A stretch of DNA of 14,589 nt from Bacteroidales bacterium UBA3290. GTDB lineage: Bacteria > Bacteroidota > Bacteroidia > Bacteroidales > UBA932. The stretch lies in the NCBI GenBank assembly GCA_002361615.1, contig DETK01000031.1, positions 1-14,589 on the forward strand, written 5' to 3'. This document shows, piece by piece, positions 7,056 to 13,870 of this stretch (position 1 is the stretch's first letter; every line of letters starts with the position of its first letter). Both the position numbers and the translations under genes were made by a program. The notes under the pieces are model-generated. The model saw only the letters and a program-made list of their open reading frames with translations, made no database searches and was not told the DNA's origin.

Positions 7056-7823
7056 ATGAATGCCTTGATTACCGGGGGCAGTTCCGGCATGGGACTGGCG
7101 TTCGCCCGACAGCTGGCAGGTCGGGGATACGACCTGATATTGGTCAGCAACCGGGCCGCGGAGCTCGACAGTGCCGCGGCGGAACTGCAGGCACAGTTCC
7201 CGGTAAAGGTTACGACCCGTTTCCAGGACCTGGCCCGGACCGACGCCGCAGACGAACTGTTCGCATGGTGCACACGGGAAGCGGGGCTTTTGCCCGACAT
7301 CGTAGTCAACGATGCCGGGATGTTCTTTTTCAAGGAACTTTCCCGGGAAGACCTGGGCCGCGTCCAGGCGATGATCGACCTTCACGTGGTGACGGTCACG
7401 CGGATGTGCCTGCTCTTCGGCGATGCGATGAAGCAGCGGGGGAGCGGCTATATCCTGAATGTCGCTTCGATGGCTGCCCGGATTCCTGTACCCGGCATCA
7501 CCATCTACTCCGCCACGAAAGCCTATCTGAGAAGTTTCGGACGCTCGCTTTCCTACGAACTGAAGCCCTTTGGCGTAGGCGTGACGACGGTCTGCCCCGC
7601 GGCCATTGCTACGCCGCTGTATCATCTGGGCGGGAAATGGATGCGCTTTGGTGTCCGCATCGGACTGATCCGGACGCCCCGCTGGCTGGCGGGTCGGGCC
7701 CTCCGTGCCATGTTCCATAAGCGGCGCGTGATCAGCCCGGGCCTGATGAACGTTTGGCTGCCCGCCCTGATCGCCCTGCTTCCGGGATGGCTGGTCGCTT
7801 TCCTGTGGAAAAAACTGAAATGA
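7056..7823 (+). CDS. Short-chain dehydrogenase/reductase, putative hydroxysteroid dehydrogenase
   Basis: This is a classical NAD(P)-dependent SDR of 255 residues, first gene of a four-gene operon. The cofactor motif TGGSSGMG lies at 6-13, NDAG at 85-88 (NNAG in most members), the catalytic serine is Ser138 in NVASM, and YSATK gives Tyr151 and Lys155. A hydrophobic stretch at about 235-251 ends the protein before WKKLK, suggesting contact with the membrane. The YSATK plus extended hydrophobic C-terminus resembles the DltE group and the 17-beta-HSD type 3/12 group, but SDR sequence alone does not give the substrate. Because the next gene is a steroid 5-alpha-reductase homologue one base away, a 3-keto/3-hydroxysteroid dehydrogenase role is a reasonable inference. 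The ATG at 7056 is chosen because the promoter element ends only 16 bases upstream. Confidence 0.85.
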   Translation: MNALITGGSSGMGLAFARQLAGRGYDLILVSNRAAELDSAAAELQAQFPVKVTTRFQDLARTDAADELFAWCTREAGLLPDIVVNDAGMFFFKELSREDLGRVQAMIDLHVVTVTRMCLLFGDAMKQRGSGYILNVASMAARIPVPGITIYSATKAYLRSFGRSLSYELKPFGVGVTTVCPAAIATPLYHLGGKWMRFGVRIGLIRTPRWLAGRALRAMFHKRRVISPGLMNVWLPALIALLPGWLVAFLWKKLK

Positions 7824-7824
7824 C

Positions 7825-8595
7825 ATGATTTCTTCCCAAACCTTCACCGTGTTTCTGATCGTGATGGCCGTGATCGCCGTCGTGGTCTTCGTGTCCCTGT
7901 TTTTCGTGGATGCAGGCTACGGCAAGTTCTACCATCCGAAATGGGGCCCGTCCCTGGACAATCACCTGGGCTGGTTCCTGATGGAAGTGCCGGTTTTCCT
8001 GGCGATGCTGCTGCTCTGGTGGTTTTCGGACCGAAGGACCGACGGCGTACGGATGTTGTTCCTCATCCTCTTCGAGCTGCACTATTTCCACCGTTCCTTC
8101 ATCTTTCCCCGGCAACTGCGGGGGCACAGCCGGATGCCTTGGACCATCGTGCTGATGGGGGCGGTCTTCAATACGCTCAACGCCTTGATGCAGGGTGGCT
8201 GGCTGTTTTATTTCTCGCCGGCCGACCGCTATCCGCAGTCGTGGCTGACGAGCCTTCCGTTCATTGCAGGAACGCTGCTGTTCTTTGCCGGAATGTATGT
8301 CAATATCCAGTCCGACAGCATCATCCGGAATCTTCGCAAACCCGGCGATACGGCGCACTATCTGCCCAAGGGCGGGATGTTCCGCTATGTGACCAGCGCC
8401 AATTATTTCGGTGAATTCATGGAATGGGTGGGGTTCGCGATCCTTACCTGGTCCTGGGCGGGTGCCGTTTTCGCGCTCTGGACCTTCGCCAACCTGGCTC
8501 CGCGCGCGGCCCGCATCCATACGATGTACAGCCAGGAGTTCCCGGATGAAATGGACCCTCACAAAGTGAAGCGGATGCTTCCGTTCATCTATTGA
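7825..8595 (+). CDS. Steroid 5-alpha-reductase family membrane protein (3-oxo-5-alpha-steroid 4-dehydrogenase-like)
   Basis: A 256-residue polytopic membrane protein that by family would reduce the Delta4 double bond of 3-oxo-4-ene steroids with NADPH. About six hydrophobic segments are visible (near 7-28, 48-67, 77-88, 107-130, 144-161 and 202-224). From memory of human SRD5A2, active-site residues are conserved: Glu54 in WFLMEVP matches Glu57 (the neighbouring Gln56 is Met53 here), HYFHRSF at 86-92 gives Tyr87 for Tyr91, RKPGD lies at 171-175, and NYFGEFMEW at 193-201 gives Glu197. Close matches PKGGMFRYV, AILTWSWAG and the terminal MLPFIY also follow SRD5A1/2. Related families with the same fold (trans-2-enoyl-CoA reductases, polyprenol reductases) fit less well because of HYFHR and Glu54. 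ATG follows the upstream stop by one base. Confidence 0.88.
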   Translation: MISSQTFTVFLIVMAVIAVVVFVSLFFVDAGYGKFYHPKWGPSLDNHLGWFLMEVPVFLAMLLLWWFSDRRTDGVRMLFLILFELHYFHRSFIFPRQLRGHSRMPWTIVLMGAVFNTLNALMQGGWLFYFSPADRYPQSWLTSLPFIAGTLLFFAGMYVNIQSDSIIRNLRKPGDTAHYLPKGGMFRYVTSANYFGEFMEWVGFAILTWSWAGAVFALWTFANLAPRAARIHTMYSQEFPDEMDPHKVKRMLPFIY

Positions 8596-8596
8596 T

Positions 8597-9844
8597 ATGA
8601 CAGGAAAACAGATAGAATCTCCCATCTTTACCCCGGTTTCGATCGGTCCCGTGACGCTGCGCAACCGGGTGATCCGCTCGGCCGCGTTCGAGAACATGGC
8701 GTATGGCAACAGCCCGTCGCAAGACCTTTATGACTACCATGTGGCTGTGGCCCGAGGCGGGGTGGGGATGACCACGCTGGCCTATGCATCCGTGAACCGG
8801 AGCGGCCTGTCGTTCGATGGGCAGCTCTGGATGCGCGAAGAGATTGTTCCGGGGCTCAAACGGATTACCGATGCCGTTCACGCAGCCGGTGCGAAATGCT
8901 CCATCCAGCTGGGACACTGCGGCAATATGACGCACCGTGCGACGTGCGGCTGTATGCCCGTAGGTGCCTCGAGCGGCTTCAATCTCTATTCGCCGACCTT
9001 CGTACGAGGCCTGAAAATTTCTGAAATTGATGCGCTTGTGGAGGATTTCGGCCACGCCGTTGACTTGGCCCGGGAAGCGGGCTTCGACTGCGTGGAGATC
9101 CACGCCGGGCATGGCTATCTCATCAGCCAGTTCCTCTCGCCTTATACCAACCACCGGCACGACGAATACGGCGGATCGCTGGAAAACCGCATGCGCCTGA
9201 TGCAGCGGGTGATCCGGCGCGTGTTGGAAGCGGCCCGCGACGATATGGGCGTCATCGTGAAAATGAACATGCACGACGGCTTCCGCCGTGGCATGCAGGA
9301 GAGTGAGTGTCTCGAAGTGGCACGTGAACTCGAGAGACTGGGCGTGCATGCCCTTGTTCTTTCAGCAGGCTTTGTGAGCAAGGCGCCGATGGAGGTGATG
9401 CGGGGTGCGATGCCGATCCGTACGCTGGCCTATTATATGGATATGCGCAAGTTCTGGTGGCTCAAGGCCCTGGTGCGCTTGTTCGGCTGGAAGATGATTC
9501 CGACCGTTCCGTACAAAGAAGCTTATTTCCTGGAAGATGCCCGTAAATTCCGCGCCGCGGTCAACTTGCCCCTGATCTACGTGGGCGGCATGGTTTCGCG
9601 CGCCAAGATGGAAGAAGTGCTTGCTGCTGGATTCCAGGGACTGCAGGTGGCCCGTGCGCTGGTGCGGGATACCGATTTCGTGAACAAGCTCCACAGCGGA
9701 GAAATCGACCGCAGCCCCTGCGGCCATTCGAACTACTGCATTGGCCGTATGTACACGCTCGAGATGAAATGCAACCGCTGCGTGGAAGCGATGCCTGAGA
9801 AGCTGCGCCGTGAAGTGGAACGGGCCGAGAAAAGATGGGCATGA
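8597..9844 (+). CDS. Old-Yellow-Enzyme-type NADH:flavin oxidoreductase, putative steroid ene-reductase
   Basis: An FMN-binding TIM-barrel ene-reductase of 415 residues. VTLRNRVIRSA at 19-29 is the usual N-terminal FMN region, QLGHCGN at 104-110 is the second, and EIHAGHGYLISQFLSP at 167-182 carries the catalytic pair His169 and His172 with Tyr174. NHRHDEYGGSLENR at 185-198 is the strong family signature, and IYVGGM and GLQVARALV close the barrel. The C-terminus has four cysteines, Cys375, Cys381, Cys392 and Cys395, in a spacing unlike the usual CxxCxxxC plus C of iron-sulfur ene-reductases. The C-terminal FAD/NAD domain of BaiCD-type enzymes (about 640 or more residues) is absent. By neighbourhood, 5-beta reduction or Delta4 formation on steroids is inferred; 2,4-dienoyl-CoA-type substrates remain possible. 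The start is one base after the upstream stop. Confidence 0.87.
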   Translation: MTGKQIESPIFTPVSIGPVTLRNRVIRSAAFENMAYGNSPSQDLYDYHVAVARGGVGMTTLAYASVNRSGLSFDGQLWMREEIVPGLKRITDAVHAAGAKCSIQLGHCGNMTHRATCGCMPVGASSGFNLYSPTFVRGLKISEIDALVEDFGHAVDLAREAGFDCVEIHAGHGYLISQFLSPYTNHRHDEYGGSLENRMRLMQRVIRRVLEAARDDMGVIVKMNMHDGFRRGMQESECLEVARELERLGVHALVLSAGFVSKAPMEVMRGAMPIRTLAYYMDMRKFWWLKALVRLFGWKMIPTVPYKEAYFLEDARKFRAAVNLPLIYVGGMVSRAKMEEVLAAGFQGLQVARALVRDTDFVNKLHSGEIDRSPCGHSNYCIGRMYTLEMKCNRCVEAMPEKLRREVERAEKRWA

Positions 9845-10653
9845 ACGGACGCATCATCGTGACAGGCGCCACGGGAAGCATGGGCGCCGCGGCAGTCGAG
9901 TATTTGGCTGCTGAGGGCCGTCCGGTCCTGATGGCGTGCCGTAACCTGGCCAAGGCAGGAGCGGTGCGTGCCGACATCTTGTCGCGCGTGCCGGAGGCGG
10001 ACCTCGAAATCCGGCAGTTGGACCTCGCCTCGCTCTCTTCTGTCCGCGCTTTCGCGCAAGCCATCGAGCCGGGCTCCGTGGTCGCCCTGTTCAACAATGC
10101 GGGTGTGATCTCCAAGGGCTATCATCCCTCGGAAGACGGATTTGAGAACACTTTCGCCGTCAATTATTTCGGTCCCTGGCTCCTGACGCGCCTGCTGCTG
10201 ACCAAACTCCCGACCGATGCGCGCATCGTCAATATGGTCTCGCTGACTTGTGGTTTCGTTTCGCTGCGGGAGTCTATGCTGGAGCCCAGGGAAAGGGATT
10301 TCAGCCAGCTGGGGACGTATGCCCGGGCAAAGCGCGCACTGCTGTCGTTTTCACTGGAACTGGCGCGCCGCTATCCCGACCTGCGCGTCAACCTGGCCGA
10401 TCCGGGTATCGTGGCTTCCGATATGATCGACCTGGGACATTGGTACGATCCGTTGGCTGATGTCCTGTTCAAGCCGTTGTGCAAGACGCCGAAGGCCGGC
10501 GTCCAGCCGGCCTTGCGCGCCCTCGCCGCGGCGGAAGGCAACCGGTATTATGTGGGTAAAAAATGCCGGGAGATTCCCCGGCGTTACATCGATCCGGCGC
10601 TGGATGCGCGGATCTGGGCGGCTACGGAACAGCTTATTTCCGTTTCAGCGTAG
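9841..10653 (+). CDS. Short-chain dehydrogenase/reductase (retinol dehydrogenase/protochlorophyllide reductase-like)
   Basis: Second SDR of the operon, 270 residues from ATG 9841, which overlaps the upstream stop as ATGA; an ATG at 9835 would add two residues. TGATGSMG lies at 8-15, an intact NNAG at 85-88, the probable catalytic serine is Ser134 in MVSLT, and YARAK gives Tyr160 and Lys164. The region ACRNLAKAG after the second beta strand, with arginine, suggests NADPH use. The pattern with ENTFAVNYFGPWLLT and ADPGIVASDM resembles the retinol-dehydrogenase and protochlorophyllide-reductase-like SDR group, different from the first SDR of the operon. Its role could be a second hydroxysteroid dehydrogenase of other position or stereochemistry; that is inference from position only. 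Its end overlaps pssA convergently by 20 bases. Confidence 0.85.
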   Translation: MNGRIIVTGATGSMGAAAVEYLAAEGRPVLMACRNLAKAGAVRADILSRVPEADLEIRQLDLASLSSVRAFAQAIEPGSVVALFNNAGVISKGYHPSEDGFENTFAVNYFGPWLLTRLLLTKLPTDARIVNMVSLTCGFVSLRESMLEPRERDFSQLGTYARAKRALLSFSLELARRYPDLRVNLADPGIVASDMIDLGHWYDPLADVLFKPLCKTPKAGVQPALRALAAAEGNRYYVGKKCREIPRRYIDPALDARIWAATEQLISVSA

Positions 10654-11338
10654 CCAGATTCAATACCAGATAATAGACCAAGATCAGGAAGATCGAGAGG
10701 CTCACGGTCACGTACCAGGGACCTTTGATCTCGCGGATGACGCAGGCAATCACCAGCACGACGCTGCCGACGATGAAGGCCTTCAGCACGCCGGTCATCT
10801 TCTTGAGCGAGAACATGGGGAACTCGCAGACCAGCAGGAACGAGAACACGAGGGTCAGGACCGGGATGAACCAGACCGTGCCCATCAGGATGTGCAGGAA
10901 GCCTTCGGTATAGAAGGAATAAACCGCGAGCGGCGTGAGCAGGAGCGCACAGCCGGACGTGGCCAGCCCCAGGAAACTGGATGTCTGGCGCGTGTCGATA
11001 TTGAACTTGGCCAGGCGCAATGCCGAGGCGGCGGTAATCAGGAACGGGAACCAGCGCAGCAGCGGAATCTCGGGGTGGGCGATGCCGTACCACGCGAAAA
11101 GGCACATCGACGGACAGAGGCCGAAACTGACCAGGTCGGCCAGCGAGTCGAGTTCCTTGCCGATATCGGAATAGGCGCCCAGTGCACGGGCCGAGAAGCC
11201 GTCGAAAAAGTCGAACAGTTCAGAAAAGATCAGGCAGACCAGCACGGCGGAAAAGTTCCCCCGCGTGGCAAAAACAACCCCTGCGCAACCTGATAACAGG
11301 TTGCACAGGGTGAGGGTGTTGGGAATGTGCTTCTTCAT
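10634..11338 (-). CDS. pssA: CDP-diacylglycerol--serine O-phosphatidyltransferase
   Basis: This integral membrane enzyme joins serine to CDP-diacylglycerol to form phosphatidylserine, the precursor of phosphatidylethanolamine. The 234 residues begin MKKHIPNTLTLCNLLSG, typical of the PssA N-terminus. The CDP-alcohol phosphatidyltransferase signature DxxDGxxARx8Gx3Dx3D is complete, with Asp43, Asp46, Gly47, Ala50, Arg51, Gly60, Asp64 and Asp68. Hydrophobic segments continue to the end. The ATG overlaps the stop of the upstream peptidase gene as TGATG, so translation is probably coupled; PssA is the last gene of the peptidase operon. No decarboxylase gene is visible here. The 3' end overlaps the convergent SDR gene. 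Confidence 0.92.
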   Translation of the reverse strand: MKKHIPNTLTLCNLLSGCAGVVFATRGNFSAVLVCLIFSELFDFFDGFSARALGAYSDIGKELDSLADLVSFGLCPSMCLFAWYGIAHPEIPLLRWFPFLITAASALRLAKFNIDTRQTSSFLGLATSGCALLLTPLAVYSFYTEGFLHILMGTVWFIPVLTLVFSFLLVCEFPMFSLKKMTGVLKAFIVGSVVLVIACVIREIKGPWYVTVSLSIFLILVYYLVLNLATLKRK

Positions 11339-12462
11339 CAGAGGCCCATCTTCTTGCGGATATCCTTGGGGATGGCGTCCTTGTGGACCAGGATGCTGAT
11401 GGTACGCATCTGGATGTAGGCGCGCGACATGAAGAGGTAGCCCTTCATCTCGGGATTGCGGCCTTCGCCCCAGGAGTTCTTGGTCTTGTAGAAATAATGG
11501 CCGTTCTGGTCCTTGAAGAGGCCGGTCAGGTGCATCAGGTGGTCATCGACGGTCCGGAAATGCTCGAAGTCGGTCTGGCGCATCTCCTGCGTCACCTGGC
11601 GGTCGGGATAGACCTTCTCGAGTTTGATGGCTTCCGCGAAGTCCTCGGGATTCGGGCAGATGGCGATGCCGCGGTTGTGGTTGAACTCACCGGAGGTCAG
11701 GTCGCCGTCCCAGGCCACGGTGAAGCCTTTGGTCAGGGCGTTGTCGATGATGGCCATCATATCGTCGAGGGGGACGTTCCACAGGAGCTCGTGATCCCAG
11801 TTGTCGGGGATTTCGAGGGGAACTTTCTGGTAGAACGGATGGTGGCTGAAGCTCGTGATTTCGATGTAGTCATCCATGTTGTCGAGGCCGATGGCCTTGG
11901 CGAAGCTCAGAGGCGTGTAGGTCTTGCCTTCATAGGTGAAGGTCTCGGGGACTTCGCCCAGGTAGATGTCGAAGAGGCTCTTGACAAGTTTGTTGTACTC
12001 GGGGCTGAGGTTTTTCATATTGACCGATACGTCGGCGATGGCCTTCAGGTAGGCAGACAGTTCACCGTGGTTGTGTCCGGGAGAGTCGTACTGGATGCCG
12101 TGATAGACGCTTTCGGGGACGATGCCTTTCTGCTTGACGACCTTCGTGGCCATGTGGGCGATCGAACCGGGGCCGATGTTGCCGCGTCCGCGACGCAGAT
12201 AGTTGTCGAAGATGCGGGTGTCGTAATTGTTGCGGACGACGAACATTTCGGAGAGGTCGTACTCACCCTTGCCCTGACGGAGCAGTTCGGCTTCGAGGAA
12301 GGAGACCGTGGCGAAGCACCAGCAGGTGCCTGTACGGGCCTGGTCCTTCACCGGGGTGACCTTGATGTCATTGACCGGGGTGAAGGTGTAGATGGTCTGG
12401 GTCTGTGCAAAGGCAGCGGTGCTGACGACCGCTGCCAAAGCCATGATAAGAAGGCGTTTCAT
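11338..12462 (-). CDS. Secreted C1-family (bleomycin hydrolase/PepC-like) cysteine peptidase, second of a tandem pair
   Basis: A 374-residue exported papain-fold peptidase, probably an aminopeptidase of the C1B type. A signal peptide, MKRLLIMALAAVV to about AFA-Q20, leads the protein. The papain active site is complete: Gln41 in KDQARTGTCWCF, catalytic Cys47, His308 in DDHLMHLTG and Asn329 in KTKNSWGE. C1B peptidases usually form hexamers and trim N-terminal residues; in classical family members a C-terminal arm is involved, but no such residue assignment can be made here. The C-terminus LVHKDAIPKDIRKKMGL closely matches that of the gene upstream, so the two are paralogues from tandem duplication. 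The gap to the upstream gene is six bases and the end overlaps the pssA start. Confidence 0.87.
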   Translation of the reverse strand: MKRLLIMALAAVVSTAAFAQTQTIYTFTPVNDIKVTPVKDQARTGTCWCFATVSFLEAELLRQGKGEYDLSEMFVVRNNYDTRIFDNYLRRGRGNIGPGSIAHMATKVVKQKGIVPESVYHGIQYDSPGHNHGELSAYLKAIADVSVNMKNLSPEYNKLVKSLFDIYLGEVPETFTYEGKTYTPLSFAKAIGLDNMDDYIEITSFSHHPFYQKVPLEIPDNWDHELLWNVPLDDMMAIIDNALTKGFTVAWDGDLTSGEFNHNRGIAICPNPEDFAEAIKLEKVYPDRQVTQEMRQTDFEHFRTVDDHLMHLTGLFKDQNGHYFYKTKNSWGEGRNPEMKGYLFMSRAYIQMRTISILVHKDAIPKDIRKKMGL

Positions 12463-12468
12463 GATGGA

Positions 12469-13683
12469 TTATTTGATGCCGAGTTTCTTCTTGATATCCT
12501 TGGGGATGGCGTCCTTGTGGACCATGAAGTCCATGGTCTTGTACTTCACATAAGCTTCGGAGACGTACCAGAAGCCTTTGTACTTGCCGGTCTCGCCCCA
12601 GGAGTTCTTGACCATGTAGTATTTGTTGCCGTTCTGATCCTTGGCGATGCCGTAGATCTGCATGCCGTGGTCGTCGGTGGTGTTCTTCTCCTCGTAACCC
12701 TGCTGGCGGAGTTCCGGGGTGATGTTCAGTTCAGGTACCGGACGGTTGAAGGTCGGGCGCTGGCCTGCGGTGGCACCCACCCAGCGAGCCTGGTCGGAGC
12801 CGGCCTGCTCAGCCTGTTTCTGGATGGCTTCCATGTCGGGGACGATGCCGATGCCGTCACGGGTGAAGCCCTGCTCGCTCACGTCGGAAGCCCAGGCCAC
12901 GGTGTAGCCGTTTTCGACGGCATAGTCGATGATAGCCATCATCTCATCCATCGGGACGTTCCAGGCATGTTCCCAACGCCAGTTGTCAGCCACTTCCACC
13001 GGATGCTTCTCATAGTAGGTGAGGTGCGTCCAGGAGGTGAAGTCCATATAGTCGTCGAGGTTGATGTTCAGCGACTCGAAGTAGCTCTTCGGGGTGTATT
13101 CCTTGCCCTTGTAGGTGAATTTCTCGGGAATGGGACCCAGGTAAGCGGCCAGGATGCCCTGGAGGCCCGGATACCAGGCGGTGGAGAGCTTGCGGTTGGG
13201 GTTCTTCAGGATGCCGTCCATATAGCCTTTGAGGCCGGCGATCAGTTCGCCGTGCATGTGGCGGTCGGTGCCGTAGTTGAGACCCGTCATGACTTCGTTG
13301 GGCACGATGCCGTAGTCACGGAGGACATACATCAGGTCGCCGAAAGAGCTGCCCTGGGCGAAGTTCAGGGCACCATCCACACGGATGTACTTCTTGGCTT
13401 TGTCAGCGTAGGCGTGGGAGACGACGAACATCTCGGAAAGATCCGGATAGTCGGCTTCCTTCAGTTTGTTGATGCGGATGACTTCCGATTCGATGAAGGA
13501 GAGGGAAGAGAAGCACCAGCAGGTACCGGTGCTGGCCTGGTTCTTGACCGAAGTGACCGGGTTTTCCTTCACGACGGTGAATTTGAAACCTTCGTCCTTG
13601 CCTTCTTTGGGCGTCGGGCCCTGCGGCTGGGCCATGGCTGCGAAACTGAGGAGCGCGGCCGCGAAAAGGATGATTTTTTTCAT
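12469..13683 (-). CDS. Secreted C1-family (bleomycin hydrolase/PepC-like) cysteine peptidase, first of a tandem pair
   Basis: A 404-residue paralogue of the following gene. Reading frame continues upstream of 13683, but MKKIILFAAALLSFAAMAQ is a clear signal peptide, and a good promoter sits 41 bases upstream, so ATG 13683 is the start. The active site is Gln49 and Cys55 in NQASTGTCWCF, His339 in DDHGMQIYG and Asn360 in VKNSWGE. It carries an insertion of about 25 residues near 288-316 (AIQKQAEQAGSD to PTFNRP) that its neighbour has in shorter form. The gene would act in the periplasm or outside the cell on peptides. It is the first gene of an operon with the second peptidase and pssA. Identification as peptidase is firm; substrate specificity is not visible. 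Confidence 0.87.
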   Translation of the reverse strand: MKKIILFAAALLSFAAMAQPQGPTPKEGKDEGFKFTVVKENPVTSVKNQASTGTCWCFSSLSFIESEVIRINKLKEADYPDLSEMFVVSHAYADKAKKYIRVDGALNFAQGSSFGDLMYVLRDYGIVPNEVMTGLNYGTDRHMHGELIAGLKGYMDGILKNPNRKLSTAWYPGLQGILAAYLGPIPEKFTYKGKEYTPKSYFESLNINLDDYMDFTSWTHLTYYEKHPVEVADNWRWEHAWNVPMDEMMAIIDYAVENGYTVAWASDVSEQGFTRDGIGIVPDMEAIQKQAEQAGSDQARWVGATAGQRPTFNRPVPELNITPELRQQGYEEKNTTDDHGMQIYGIAKDQNGNKYYMVKNSWGETGKYKGFWYVSEAYVKYKTMDFMVHKDAIPKDIKKKLGIK

Positions 13684-13723
13684 AAGCGGATTGATTTGTA
13701 CAAATTGTCGTTTTACCAATTCA

Positions 13724-13755
13724 CAAATATAAGAATTGCGCGCGACATTTCCAAT
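13724..13755 (-). promoter_or_regulatory. Promoter of the peptidase-pssA operon (-7 TATATTTG, -33 ATTG)
   Basis: On the minus strand TATATTTG (13731 down to 13724) matches TAnnTTTG, and TTG (13754-13752, in ATTGG) lies 20 bases upstream, close to the Bacteroidota -33 spacing. Start of transcription near 13717 leaves a leader of about 34 bases before ATG 13683. This is the best promoter match in the window. Confidence 0.6.
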
Positions 13756-13810
13756 ACTGACAAAATGGCACATTTCGGGCGTTGGTCGATTATTTGATGC
13801 ATTGTTCTGC

Positions 13811-13831
13811 GGGAGCTGTCGCAGGGCTCCC
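13811..13831 (+). promoter_or_regulatory. Stem-loop in the upstream region of the clpB-like gene
   Basis: GGGAGC at 13811-13816 pairs perfectly with GCTCCC at 13826-13831 around a nine-base loop. It is not followed by a T run, so it is not a standard terminator. It lies 40 bases before the start codon and 23 bases before the ribosome binding site, so a role in the leader is possible but untested. Confidence 0.35.
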
Positions 13832-13854
13832 CAAGCGATAGACATCAATTGAAA

Positions 13855-13863
13855 AAAGGAGGT
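13855..13863 (+). promoter_or_regulatory. Near-perfect Shine-Dalgarno before the clpB-like gene
   Basis: AAAGGAGGT ends eight bases before ATG 13871. Bacteroidota rarely use Shine-Dalgarno pairing and no other gene in the window has one this strong. It decides the start codon, because the frame is closed by TGA at 13850-13852. Confidence 0.75.
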
Positions 13864-13870
13864 TATAGAT

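Larger units (their letters stand above)
13684..13870. other. Divergent intergenic region between the peptidase operon and clpB
   Basis: The 187 bases hold the peptidase promoter, the GGGAGC stem-loop and the clpB Shine-Dalgarno. I see no full TAnnTTTG match for clpB (ATTATTTG at about 13791 is off by two) and no coding sequence. Confidence 0.5.

Noticed and set aside
11383..13797. An 804-codon open frame on the plus strand, opposite both peptidase genes
   Set aside because: It is antisense to two genes with clear signal peptides and active-site residues, has no recognisable domain, and its length follows from high GC and shared codon phase of the tandem paralogues.
13684..13870. Possibility that the missing ClpB N-terminal domain lies upstream in another frame
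   Set aside because: The 187 bases are promoter and leader sequence with an in-frame TGA at 13850-13852; there is no room for about 150 residues.
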